From Flavobacteriales bacterium (GTDB taxonomy: Bacteria > Bacteroidota > Bacteroidia > Flavobacteriales_D > Crocinitomicaceae), in assembly GCA_947476515.1 (NCBI GenBank), contig CANJQZ010000004.1:1-27251 (forward strand): a DNA stretch of 27,251 nucleotides, written 5' to 3'. Below are positions 8,002 through 16,674 of the stretch, one piece after another. Numbering within the stretch: the first letter of the stretch is position 1; each line of letters begins with the position of its first letter. The position numbers and the translations under genes are program-made. Below the pieces are notes generated by a model, which did not search any database, had not been told where the DNA came from, and saw nothing but the letters and a program-made list of their open reading frames with translations.

Positions 8002-10267
8002 AATCTTTGATTCTGATTTTATTATTTGCAATTTCAATTTTCGACTTTCCTATAGCTTCCTCTAGTTTGTCAATGAACTTTTTAGAATCACTTTGAGAAA
8101 GGTATTTTGTTGCTTGCATATTCAGTTCATTTTGTAATTTATCCAACAAAGCAATGCATCTTAGGGCAGATAGTACTTCATTTTTGGTTAATGAATACTC
8201 TTTAGACAAATTATTTAAATCAAGTAGACCAAGATCTAGATTTGATTTAACGGGATCAGTAGAAGAATTAATCTTTAGTATAAGGTTACGATCCATTTTA
8301 ATTAATAAACGGCTGCTCCTCAATCTCTTGAAATCTATTGAAGCTCTGTTTGATTTTCTTTCCTCTTCAGTAGCACCTAGATAATTTGAAATTTCAATTT
8401 GTTTTGGATCTCTTTGAACTTTATCTCCATTCCACTCACCAATCCCATAGGCATCTAAATAAACTAAAATAGGGACTGGATTCTTTTTGAATTGGGTAAA
8501 AATCACTTTTAAGTCACTGCTGTCTTTAAGGGTAAAAATAGGTGTGCTAAAATTAAATTTATCAGAATCAAACACATCCATTAATTCCAATTGAATATTA
8601 GCATCAAAAAATGGTTCAGCATCCAACTTAGACATGTGCAACATTACTTCATCTGCATTTTCTCCTTCAAAATCTTCTGGAATTGAAATTAATCTAATCT
8701 CTACTGATGATTTTTCCTTGGTAGCAGGAAAAGTGAATTCCTGAGTGTATAAGTCAAATCTGGTCCCATCTTTATATAAATACAATCCATCCTTAACGGT
8801 AAAAGGCATCCAGTTTAATCCCATTTGTAAGGTGTAAGCATCTACAAGCTTTTTCTTTTTTAAGTAGTCTTCATGTATAGGAACTTTTTCTGAAATTAAA
8901 TTTTGAAGATTGTTTTGAAGTTCATCATATTGCAAATATAAGTCCACTAATTCCTCTTGATTACTCGATTTTGCTTTTCTTCGTGATTTTGTAGTTGGTT
9001 GTAAATTGAGTGGTTGATCACTTTTATTATTCTTTTTTAATTTCCTCATTTCACGAGAAGGTCTTTTTTTAGTTACATAATCAACTTTATTCAAATTATG
9101 ATAAGACGATTCTTTGTTATGAATTGCGAGAAGGGTTTCTTGAATGTCATTTTGTGTTTGTTTTATCATGGCATTATACCCATCTTTTCCTTCAATACTT
9201 CCCTTCAAATCTTTGAAGGTGTACTCAATAATTTGATTGATGATAGTCTGAAAGGTAATGCCAGAAGAGAAGGTAGAGTCAGGCGATAAAAATCTTGTTT
9301 TTTCTGATCCAAACAAATGGTACTGAAAACCATCTTTTTCTACTACAACGGTTGTCTGCTTGGTGCTATTGTAACCCCAAACATCAAAATGTAAAACGGT
9401 TTCTTTGTCCATTCCTACTGTTTCTATCCATCTTGAAACAATGCGCTTAGATATTAATTCAGGTTTTTTAGTTCCAGATAAGTAAACATCATAAGGAAAA
9501 AAACCAATTGCTTTTGGTAAACCTTTATTCCATTCACCATATTCATCTTTATCTCTTTCTTCCAATAATCCATTGGTATAACTGCCATCGCCACATGCAA
9601 TTAAAATATTTTCAAAGGTGGAAACTTGCCCCCCTAAAATTTTAAAAATCTCTAATGCTCTTGTCTCTACCGTTTTGTTTATCGCATAACTTTGAGCATC
9701 GAAGATTAATTTTTGTTCGTTTCTGTCTTTTATTCCCATCGCTTCTAAAAGTTGAATGCGATCATTAAGTGATAAATTCGTTTGAAATATTGGACTTGTT
9801 GCAGGTGTTAACAATTCATTATAGATTTTCCCTCTCTTTACAGTGTTGGGAAGGGAATCAAAGAAAATATCTAAATATGAAGTAATAAGTGTCTGTTGTT
9901 TTTCACCATTGAGCGCCAACTGAATTTGTTTACAGAGTTCCCAAAGAGCAGTTTTATTGCTTGCTTCAGCTAGAATTCCCTTTGGGGATTTAGCAATTAT
10001 GTCATTTCTGATGATTAATAAGGTAGGTTCATTAATGATCAATAATTCAAGTGAATCATAATTAATGCCACCCCCTTGTAATTTAACATTAGGCCCAACA
10101 TATTGAAAAGCTAAACCCATATTCTTTTCTAAAATGGGGCTTTTTCTTACGATATGGAAGAGATAAGCACGAACTTCAGTAGATAGACCATTATTTACCT
10201 GTGTTTGGCCAGAAATCGAGAAGAAGACACTAAATAAAAATAGAATTATAGTTTTAAAATTCAACAA
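7994..10267 (-). CDS. Secreted protein of unknown function, about 757 residues
   Basis: I do not recognise this protein. With a TTG start at 10267 it begins LLNFKTIILFLFSVFFSISG, a good signal peptide with cleavage near GQTQ, so it is exported. No ATG is available before the mature part; the frame is open to another TTG at 10303 inside the upstream gene, and a TTG at 10264 is equally possible. The mature protein has an alpha-rich first third, a middle part with VLHFDVWGYNS and WMPFTVKDGLYLYKDGTRF, a very basic linker (KKRPSREMRKLKKNNK) next to a predicted coiled-coil stretch, a beta-rich segment ending around PILVYLDAYGIGEWNG, and a helical Lys/Glu-rich tail. It follows the T9SS-tail gene by 10 bases, so the two are probably cotranscribed. 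It has no visible sorting domain of its own. Its stop overlaps the helicase stop by 8 bases. Confidence 0.7.
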   Translation of the reverse strand: MLNFKTIILFLFSVFFSISGQTQVNNGLSTEVRAYLFHIVRKSPILEKNMGLAFQYVGPNVKLQGGGINYDSLELLIINEPTLLIIRNDIIAKSPKGILAEASNKTALWELCKQIQLALNGEKQQTLITSYLDIFFDSLPNTVKRGKIYNELLTPATSPIFQTNLSLNDRIQLLEAMGIKDRNEQKLIFDAQSYAINKTVETRALEIFKILGGQVSTFENILIACGDGSYTNGLLEERDKDEYGEWNKGLPKAIGFFPYDVYLSGTKKPELISKRIVSRWIETVGMDKETVLHFDVWGYNSTKQTTVVVEKDGFQYHLFGSEKTRFLSPDSTFSSGITFQTIINQIIEYTFKDLKGSIEGKDGYNAMIKQTQNDIQETLLAIHNKESSYHNLNKVDYVTKKRPSREMRKLKKNNKSDQPLNLQPTTKSRRKAKSSNQEELVDLYLQYDELQNNLQNLISEKVPIHEDYLKKKKLVDAYTLQMGLNWMPFTVKDGLYLYKDGTRFDLYTQEFTFPATKEKSSVEIRLISIPEDFEGENADEVMLHMSKLDAEPFFDANIQLELMDVFDSDKFNFSTPIFTLKDSSDLKVIFTQFKKNPVPILVYLDAYGIGEWNGDKVQRDPKQIEISNYLGATEEERKSNRASIDFKRLRSSRLLIKMDRNLILKINSSTDPVKSNLDLGLLDLNNLSKEYSLTKNEVLSALRCIALLDKLQNELNMQATKYLSQSDSKKFIDKLEEAIGKSKIEIANNKIRIKDFK

Positions 10268-10277
10268 ACAGTTGACA

Positions 10278-11267
10278 TTAAAGTTTAATGAATTTCTTAA
10301 CAAACACTCCTGATTTTATTAAATAAACGCCTGCTGGAAGTTGCGTTACATCTAGCGTTGAATTTTCTAAAGTATAATTTTGAATTGCTCCTTTAAGATC
10401 CCAAATGGTGATTTCTTTAGGATCAAGACTCCCGTCTATCTCTAATTTATTTTGAACAGGATTAGGATAAATAGTAAAGGAATCCATACTATTTTCCTCT
10501 AAGCCAACAAAGGTGGTGGGTTGGTCTTTAGAAAGCACAAGCGTACTAGAATTGTTTAACAAGGCCGATTGAACCTTAATATTTGAATATAAGAAAATTG
10601 GAAGGTTACTGATGGTAAAATCGTAATATTCAAATTGGTTTCTGACAAAATGTACTGGTGTATTAAATACAATTGCAGTAGCAGAATCTTTTAGGTGAAA
10701 GCGCAATACATTGCTATAACTAGTTCCACCAGGTAATAGAAGTGTCCCAATTCCATCGGCACTAGTAACCGATACACCATTTGTTGGAATAGTACCTGTA
10801 GTAGTACTTGTGATGGTACCATCAAATACATCGCTTGTTGACGAACCAAGTGCAAAGGGATAATTCATCAATAATTCATTATTCACCGGCCATGACGCAA
10901 CGACATTTCCAAGACTTACTTCATTAAATACAAATCCTTGAGAAATTCTAGAACTTGCATCTGAAGAATAAAAAGTTCTCAGGGTAGAACCAATCTCCAT
11001 TGTTTTTTGTGCACCTGAAAATGATGCGTATTCTGGATCCAGGGTGGCGTCTTTTATTTGAACATCTTTTACGACACCAAAAATTCCAGCCAATTGACTG
11101 TAATCCCAAGTTACATTAGAACCAACGGTAGCAGCATATGAAAAGGTATTAGAATCACAAAGAAATAGGGATTGTAAGGAACCAATTGACGCTTCGTTGG
11201 TAAGGTTAAAGTTTTGCGCTGATGCAAATAGTGGTGCGAAAATTAAACAAATTAGTGTTTTTTTCAT
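10278..11267 (-). CDS. Secreted protein with type IX secretion C-terminal sorting domain
   Basis: 329 residues. The ATG at 11267 gives MKKTLICLIFAPLFASAQ, a clear signal peptide; an upstream TTG at 11285 would only add six residues before it. The mature part (about 20-245) is a beta-rich Ser/Thr/Asn-rich region without a family that I can name. The C-terminal 75 residues are a typical T9SS type A sorting domain: FTIYPNPVQNKLEI, then a WDLKG strand, LDVTQLPAGVYLIK and the terminal KKFIKL. This domain directs outer-membrane translocation, with removal and anchoring of the tail. The product is thus probably surface-exposed or released. It appears to head a two-gene unit with the unknown secreted protein downstream. 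Confidence 0.85.
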   Translation of the reverse strand: MKKTLICLIFAPLFASAQNFNLTNEASIGSLQSLFLCDSNTFSYAATVGSNVTWDYSQLAGIFGVVKDVQIKDATLDPEYASFSGAQKTMEIGSTLRTFYSSDASSRISQGFVFNEVSLGNVVASWPVNNELLMNYPFALGSSTSDVFDGTITSTTTGTIPTNGVSVTSADGIGTLLLPGGTSYSNVLRFHLKDSATAIVFNTPVHFVRNQFEYYDFTISNLPIFLYSNIKVQSALLNNSSTLVLSKDQPTTFVGLEENSMDSFTIYPNPVQNKLEIDGSLDPKEITIWDLKGAIQNYTLENSTLDVTQLPAGVYLIKSGVFVKKFIKL

Positions 11268-11282
11268 GGTTATAAATTTTAT

Positions 11283-11290
11283 CAAATTTA
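11283..11290 (-). promoter_or_regulatory. Possible -7 box upstream of the T9SS-tail gene
   Basis: TAAATTTG on the minus strand fits TAnnTTTG and lies 15 bases before the ATG. No TTTG or TTG sits at the usual -33 distance, and the implied leader is only about 10 bases, so support is weak. Confidence 0.28.
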
Positions 11291-11402
11291 AAAAGAAATT
11301 ATTAATGAACCTTATAAAAATGTAGCTCTTTACATTAGACGCTTTTTTGATGAAAATCCTTCGTCATCATTGAAGAAAATCTATAACTCTAAAATAAAAA
11401 GT

Positions 11403-13133
11403 TTATTCTTTAACTCCTTCTAAAGCCCAAGCAGAGATTGCTTTTTGTTGACTTGGAATTAGTGACTTTTTCACTTCAATTTCATGGGTTTGAAAAAAGA
11501 ATCGATTGACTTCAGGAAGTGATTTTTCAATTGATTTCCCCTCTCTAAATATTTCAAAGCTCTTAATATCATCTTCAAAATAATTAAGCCATAAGTCTAA
11601 ATTGTTATTAATGGGAGTTTTATTTACACTAATGATTTCGTCATGTATTGCCAAACCACCTATTTCTCCTGGGCTTCCGGGAAAAATTGCACTGATAATT
11701 TCTTTTTCGTTTTTCCTGATTGTTTTTATTCCTAAACGACCTTCTGCATATAGTTTTGATGGTGTTTGTTTAATTTCTAATCCCAAATAATCTAATGAAT
11801 CAACTAAAATCCCTTCTAAGGAATGCGTTCCATTAATATAATGATCGAAAAAATCTTTAAAAGAAGCGCCTGATATATTTTCAAGTTCATTCCGATAATC
11901 TTTTTCGGTAATTCCTTTGTTTTTTAATGCGAAATCATAGTACAAGCGTTTCATAACTTCATCGAGATTCGCTTTATTATTACTTGCTTTTCGAATCATA
12001 ATATCTGCACAAAATGCCAACAAACATCCTTCCGTATAAATAGAAACTTTTCGTCCAGGAACACCAGGAACATATCCGTCCAGCCAAGTATCAAAAGATG
12101 ATTCGGCAACAGAATAGGAGAACCTGCCAGGATTGTCAAAATGTTTCTGTAGCTGCTCACTCAATTCTTTCAGATAATCTGTAAGCGTAAAAACACCACT
12201 TTTTAAGAGAAACAAATCTCCCATATAGGTGGTGATTCCTTCATAAACATATCCTAAACTCGAATAATTTTCTTGCTTGAAGTCATAAGGAAGCATCTCT
12301 ATTGGTCGAATGCTTTTTACATTATAAACATGGTAAAGTTCATGGGATGCAATACCTAGGAGTTCCTTATATTGTTCACCAAATACTTTAGGTGTTGGTC
12401 CAAGTGTGATTACGGTACTTTTTAAGTGTTCTACGCCATGGTAAGCGGTATAGGGTAGACAATGAATTAGAAATTCAAATGTTTTTGAGGGAAATTCTCC
12501 AAATGTTTCTATTTGAGCTTTGGTAAATTTTGAGAAATCTTCTATAATTTTCCTCCAATCAATGGGTTTATGGTTGTTTACCCATATGGTGAAGGTTGTA
12601 TCTTTGATTTGATAGCTTGCCGACTGTAGATTTTTTGAAATAAGTAGAGGGGAATCTGCAAGTTCATCAAAATTTATAGCTCTAAACACTCCGTCCTCCA
12701 CTAAGATCGAACTCATTTTAATCCAATTATTTGGAGCTTCAATATTAAGTTCGAAGGGTAACTCTTTTGTTTCTGCTGAATAAATAATACAGTTTACCGG
12801 ATTGATATAAATTTGAGTGTCATCAATGAAAGTTGAACCAGCATTGAGTTCAGCGGAATAGTAAGCGTATCTTATGGTAATTTTTGTACTTGTCGATGTA
12901 TCAACTTCCCAGGTGTCTTTGTTTATTTTTCTAAAAGCACAAGGTTTCATTTGATCATCAAAGACCGCGAAATTTTTTATGTTTTTTGCAAAATTTGCCA
13001 ATTCATACCTACCTGGTCTCCATGCCGATATGTGTAAATGAACTTGCTCTTGAGTTGCAGGGAAACTGGCTTCAAAATGAAGTAGTTTTTGGTGACTAGA
13101 GGGGCAGTTTATACGGTATACAATAGTTTCCAA
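11403..13133 (-). CDS. M61 family metallopeptidase with C-terminal PDZ domain
   Basis: 576 residues, glycyl-aminopeptidase-type M61 zinc peptidase. Seen: a beta-rich N-terminal domain (1-170), the zinc site HELYH (264-268) followed by NVKSIRP, the downstream glutamate in YEGITTYMGDL (Glu298), and a PDZ domain (about 465-545) with the carboxylate-binding-loop region around LGIKTIRKNEK and FPGSPGEIGGLAIHDEIISVN. No signal peptide is evident, unlike many M61 members, so the location is unclear and may be cytoplasmic. The start codon is TTG: an in-frame TAG lies at 13140-13142, no ATG occurs between it and the conserved N-terminal strand, and the next Met is residue 62. The start lies 11 bases after the ABC-F stop, consistent with one operon. 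Confidence 0.88.
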   Translation of the reverse strand: METIVYRINCPSSHQKLLHFEASFPATQEQVHLHISAWRPGRYELANFAKNIKNFAVFDDQMKPCAFRKINKDTWEVDTSTSTKITIRYAYYSAELNAGSTFIDDTQIYINPVNCIIYSAETKELPFELNIEAPNNWIKMSSILVEDGVFRAINFDELADSPLLISKNLQSASYQIKDTTFTIWVNNHKPIDWRKIIEDFSKFTKAQIETFGEFPSKTFEFLIHCLPYTAYHGVEHLKSTVITLGPTPKVFGEQYKELLGIASHELYHVYNVKSIRPIEMLPYDFKQENYSSLGYVYEGITTYMGDLFLLKSGVFTLTDYLKELSEQLQKHFDNPGRFSYSVAESSFDTWLDGYVPGVPGRKVSIYTEGCLLAFCADIMIRKASNNKANLDEVMKRLYYDFALKNKGITEKDYRNELENISGASFKDFFDHYINGTHSLEGILVDSLDYLGLEIKQTPSKLYAEGRLGIKTIRKNEKEIISAIFPGSPGEIGGLAIHDEIISVNKTPINNNLDLWLNYFEDDIKSFEIFREGKSIEKSLPEVNRFFFQTHEIEVKKSLIPSQQKAISAWALEGVKE

Positions 13134-13144
13134 AAGTGCCTAGA

Positions 13145-14764
13145 TTAATAAAGTTCTCCTTGTAATTGTGTAATTTTAGAATCTGCCAAATATTCGTCAA
13201 AAGTCATCATTTTATCAATAATTCCATTAGGTGTTAATTCGATAATCCTGTTGGCTACTGTATTGACCAATTCGTGGTCATGAGAGGTGAACAATAGGGT
13301 GCCTTGAAAATCGCGCATTGCGTTATTTAATGCAGTAATTGACTCTAAATCAAGATGATTGGTTGGTTCATCCATCAACAATAAGTTTCCTTTTGCAAGC
13401 ATCATTTTAGAAAGCATGCACCTAACTTTTTCCCCTCCTGAAAGTACTGAAGCAGATTTCATGGCTTCTTCACCTGTGAATAACATTCTGCCTAAGAAAG
13501 TTCTCAAATAAACTTCTTCTCTTTCTTCATCACCTAAAGCATATTGTCTTAACCAATCAATAAGAGAGGTCTTGTCTGTAAAATAACTGTGGTTATCATT
13601 GGGTAAATATGCAGTGGTAATGGTTGTTCCAAAGGTAAATTCTCCAGTGTCTGCTTTTGCATTGCCGCTTATAATTTCAAAAAATGAAGTAAGAGCAACG
13701 GAATTTCTAGAAACGAAGGCAATTTTATCTCCTTTATTAATGGTAATGGTCAAATCTTTAAACAAGCTTTTACCATCAACAGATTTAGAAAGATTTTCAA
13801 TACTTAATATTTGATTTCCAGCATCTCTTTCTTGATGAAAAGTAATACCAGGATATTTTCTAGACGAGGGTTGAATCTCTTCTAAATCTAAATTATCCAA
13901 CATTTTTCTTCTACTGGTTGCTTGCTTGGATTTAGCGGCATTGGCAGAGAATCTAGAGATAAAATCCATTAATTCTTTCTTCTTATCTTCTGCTTTTCGA
14001 TTCTTATCAGATCTTTGTCGCGCCGCTAATTGTGAGGATTGATACCAGAAGGAGTAATTTCCGGTAAACATGTTCAATTTATTAAAGTCAATATCACAAA
14101 TATGCGTACAAACGGTATCTAAGAAATGTCTATCGTGGGAAACAACAATTACTGTGTTTTTAAAGTCTAGTAAAAAGTCTTCCAACCATGAAATTGTTTT
14201 TAAATCTAAATCATTCGTTGGCTCATCAAGGATCAACACATCTGGATTCCCAAACAATGCTTGCGCTAAAAGTACACGAACTTTCAAATCATTGGAAAGA
14301 TCTTCCATCAATAGATAGTGTTTTGCCTCATCAATACCAAGGTTACTCAAAAGAGTAGCAGCATCCGTTTCTGAATTCCATCCTTCTAAATCAGCAAATT
14401 CACCTTCTAATTCTGCCGTTTTCATTCCGTCAGCTTCAGTGAAATCTTCTTTTGCATACAAAGCATCTTTCTCTACCATGATTTCATACAGGCGTTTATG
14501 TCCCATAATCACAGTTTGTAATACTTGAATTTTGTCAAATTCAAAGTGATTTTGTTTCAAGAAAGCAATGCGTTTTCCTGGTTCTAATTCAGTTCTACCT
14601 GTTGTTGGGTCTTGGTCTCCGGTTAGAATTTTAAGAAAAGTCGATTTTCCAGCACCATTAGCACCAATGATACCATAACAGTTTCCTTGGACAAATTTTA
14701 CATTGACTTCATCAAAAAGAACGCGTTTACCAAATTGTAGAGAAAGATTATTAACACTTAACAT
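13145..14764 (-). CDS. ABC-F family ATPase, YbiT/YkpA type
   Basis: 539 residues with two ABC domains joined by a basic helical linker (about 240-300, containing RFSANAAKSKQATSRRK), without membrane segments. ABC-F proteins bind the ribosome near the E site and modulate translation; the close match in layout is E. coli YbiT or B. subtilis YkpA. Domain 1 has an intact Walker A GANGAGKST (34-42) and Walker B LILDEPTND, but its signature is LSNDLKVR (156-163) instead of LSGGxxxR. Domain 2 has an intact signature LSGGEKVR (441-448) and LLLMDEPTNHLD, but its Walker A position reads SRNSVALT (352-359) with no GKS/T. One of the two composite ATP sites is therefore canonical and the other degenerate. 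A promoter candidate lies 20 bases upstream. Confidence 0.92.
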   Translation of the reverse strand: MLSVNNLSLQFGKRVLFDEVNVKFVQGNCYGIIGANGAGKSTFLKILTGDQDPTTGRTELEPGKRIAFLKQNHFEFDKIQVLQTVIMGHKRLYEIMVEKDALYAKEDFTEADGMKTAELEGEFADLEGWNSETDAATLLSNLGIDEAKHYLLMEDLSNDLKVRVLLAQALFGNPDVLILDEPTNDLDLKTISWLEDFLLDFKNTVIVVSHDRHFLDTVCTHICDIDFNKLNMFTGNYSFWYQSSQLAARQRSDKNRKAEDKKKELMDFISRFSANAAKSKQATSRRKMLDNLDLEEIQPSSRKYPGITFHQERDAGNQILSIENLSKSVDGKSLFKDLTITINKGDKIAFVSRNSVALTSFFEIISGNAKADTGEFTFGTTITTAYLPNDNHSYFTDKTSLIDWLRQYALGDEEREEVYLRTFLGRMLFTGEEAMKSASVLSGGEKVRCMLSKMMLAKGNLLLMDEPTNHLDLESITALNNAMRDFQGTLLFTSHDHELVNTVANRIIELTPNGIIDKMMTFDEYLADSKITQLQGELY

Positions 14765-14783
14765 GAGCAGCTTATATTTTGCG

Positions 14784-14791
14784 CAAAGATA
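14784..14791 (-). promoter_or_regulatory. Candidate -7 box for the ABC-F / M61 operon
   Basis: TATCTTTG on the minus strand is an exact TAnnTTTG match, 19 bases before the ATG at 14764. No good -33 TTTG is seen at 19-21 bases spacing. The implied leader is about 12-15 bases. Confidence 0.45.
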
Positions 14792-14847
14792 GTTAAAAGT
14801 AGTAAGGAACTCACCTCTAAAGTTTAGATTTTAAGACAAGTCTTAGA

Positions 14848-15405
14848 TTACGCCTTAGAACAAGTGTAAATAAAAGCAGGAGGGAAATTAAGGGGGGTAA
14901 ATTTAATTTTTGTTTTATTAAACCTTTGATTCAGAGCTTTTTTAGAATGCAACGAGTACTGAAATTGAACAAAATGACCATTGGAATTCAAAAACTCATG
15001 GATCTTGTTTAAAATAGCATCTCGAATCTCACTCGGAAATACTGTAAATGGAAGAGAGGAGACAATAATATCTGCATGTTTCGCTCCAAGAGATTGAATA
15101 AATTCACCAATTTTTTCAGCAGAATCGTGATGCAGATGTACATTAGGCTGAGTAAAAGTCTTAGATATATTTTCAAAAAATATATCATTTAATTCAATGA
15201 CAATTAAATGGGCGTTAGGTGCCATTCTTTTCAGAATTCTCTTAGTGAAAACTCCTGTTCCAGGACCTAATTCTACAATTATCGAAGCTTTTTCAATCGG
15301 AAGGTGATTCAACATTTTAGCTGCTAGAAATCTAGAGCTTGGCGCTAATGCACCCACCATTCTTTTTTGTTTAAAAAACTGACTTAAAAAAGTTCTATTT
15401 GACAT
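14848..15405 (-). CDS. Phospholipid N-methyltransferase-like SAM-dependent methyltransferase (COG3963 type)
   Basis: 185 residues. The N terminus FLSQFFKQKRMVGALAPSSRFLA (6-28) is the hallmark of PmtA-like enzymes, followed by the SAM-binding motif VELGPGTGVFT (44-54) and SSLPF near residue 115, in the position of the SSLPxxxFP motif. Such enzymes methylate phosphatidylethanolamine or related amino lipids, and they resemble KsgA-type methyltransferases; the actual substrate here is not proven. No membrane segment is visible, but peripheral membrane association is likely for the family. The ATG lies 4 bases after the dihydroorotase-like stop, so it is the last gene of the four-gene unit beginning at 20107. 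Confidence 0.78.
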   Translation of the reverse strand: MSNRTFLSQFFKQKRMVGALAPSSRFLAAKMLNHLPIEKASIIVELGPGTGVFTKRILKRMAPNAHLIVIELNDIFFENISKTFTQPNVHLHHDSAEKIGEFIQSLGAKHADIIVSSLPFTVFPSEIRDAILNKIHEFLNSNGHFVQFQYSLHSKKALNQRFNKTKIKFTPLNFPPAFIYTCSKA

Positions 15406-15409
15406 CCAT

Positions 15410-16666
15410 TTATTTAATTAAAGCAATGCCCTTGTTTATTATTCCTAGAACTTCACCTGATAGCGTTCTATTAAAGAAAACACTATATCCATGAGTTGAT
15501 ATTAGATTTTGTGAATCAAATGTCCAAGTCGCACTCGGATCAAAAAAAGTAAGGTCGGCTTGGTTTCCAATTTCAATTGGAGCCAATTCAATATCGAATG
15601 TTTTTCGAGCTCTGTTCGATAAAATATCAATCCATGTTTCTGTTTTGACCTCTTTAATTTCGTTTAATGCAGAGAAAAATGATTGTAATTGAATGGTTCC
15701 AAAAGTAGCATGGTCAAATTCAACTTCTTTTTCTTCATCATCAGCCGGACGGTGATCTGAAACAACAGCATCAATGGTTCCGTCTAAAATACCTGCAATT
15801 AGTGCTTGTCTATCTGCTTCTGTTCTTAAAACAGGTAATACTTTGAAATTCGAATCAAAATCTAAGAGGTTTAATTCCGTATAACAAAGATTCATAAGGT
15901 GAACATCAGCAGTTATTCTTAGTCCTTGTTTTTTGGCAGCTCGAATTAATGCTACACTTTTAGCAGCGGATATTCCACTTAAATGCAATTGCCCATCCGT
16001 ATAGGATACCAAGGAAATATGTTGTTCTATTGCTATCACTTCTGCGATGGAAGGATCTGCTTTTAATCCAGTTCTTGTTGATGCTACTCCTTCATTTACC
16101 ATTCCTCCTCCTGACATAGAAGCATTTCTTGAGAATGTTATAAGTTTTCCGGAGAAATTTTGGGCGTAAAGTAAGGCTCTATAGTTAATTCCAGCTGAAT
16201 TAGTATGTTGATCATCTGAAAACCAACGAACACCTGATTGAAATTGATCGTACATTTCAGCAAGTTCTTCCCCTTTCAAGCCTTTGGTAATCGCACCAAT
16301 TGGAATGGCTTCAACGGCATGATATTGCGCTCTATTTCTAATATATTCGACTTGAGATTTTGAATCTATTGCAGGCTGTGTTGAAGGAACGATTCCAACA
16401 TGTGTGAATCCCCCGAAAGCTGCTGCATCTAAACCAGATTCTATGGTTTCTTTATGTTCATGACCTGGGTCGCAAAAATCTGATTTAAAATCTACCCAAC
16501 CTTGAGAAACACATAAATTTGGTGAAGTAATTGCAATCGCATCTTCATCTTTAATGATTTTTTCAATCGCTTTAATCATCCCGTCCTCAATCAGAAGGTC
16601 CATTACTTTTCCATTAAAGGAAGAGGTAATATCTATGATTTTTGCATTTTTTAAAAGGATTTTCAT
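15410..16666 (-). CDS. Dihydroorotase-like amidohydrolase lacking the metal-binding residues
   Basis: 418 residues with the dihydroorotase fold throughout: a start strand MKILLKNAKIID, DPGHEHKETIESG (66-78), a GGFTHVGIVPSTQP segment, NEGVASTRTGL, and DAVVSDHRPADDEEKE near residue 310. However, the HxH of the first strand is replaced by Lys61-Ser-Asp63 in DFKSD, the HCED segment reads FSRNA, and the HxxH segment reads HLSG, so most metal ligands are gone while the DDQ and SDH aspartates remain. It is probably catalytically inactive, comparable to the non-catalytic PyrC' subunits that support aspartate transcarbamoylase in some bacteria; that role here is an inference. The ATG at 16666 is preferred over a TTG at 16684 that overlaps the upstream gene. 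The gap to the BatA gene is 8 bases. Confidence 0.8.
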   Translation of the reverse strand: MKILLKNAKIIDITSSFNGKVMDLLIEDGMIKAIEKIIKDEDAIAITSPNLCVSQGWVDFKSDFCDPGHEHKETIESGLDAAAFGGFTHVGIVPSTQPAIDSKSQVEYIRNRAQYHAVEAIPIGAITKGLKGEELAEMYDQFQSGVRWFSDDQHTNSAGINYRALLYAQNFSGKLITFSRNASMSGGGMVNEGVASTRTGLKADPSIAEVIAIEQHISLVSYTDGQLHLSGISAAKSVALIRAAKKQGLRITADVHLMNLCYTELNLLDFDSNFKVLPVLRTEADRQALIAGILDGTIDAVVSDHRPADDEEKEVEFDHATFGTIQLQSFFSALNEIKEVKTETWIDILSNRARKTFDIELAPIEIGNQADLTFFDPSATWTFDSQNLISTHGYSVFFNRTLSGEVLGIINKGIALIK

Positions 16667-16674
16667 ACTTTTTT

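Noticed and set aside
11348..11369. TGATGA/TCATCA inverted repeat between the M61 and T9SS-tail genes as terminator or operator
   Set aside because: The stem is only 6 AT-rich base pairs around a 10-base loop and lacks a T-tract in the needed direction.
14832..14845. Palindrome TAAGAC-AA-GTCTTA just after the methyltransferase stop
   Set aside because: The two-base centre forces a short weak stem, and no T-run follows on the minus strand; it is not a convincing terminator.
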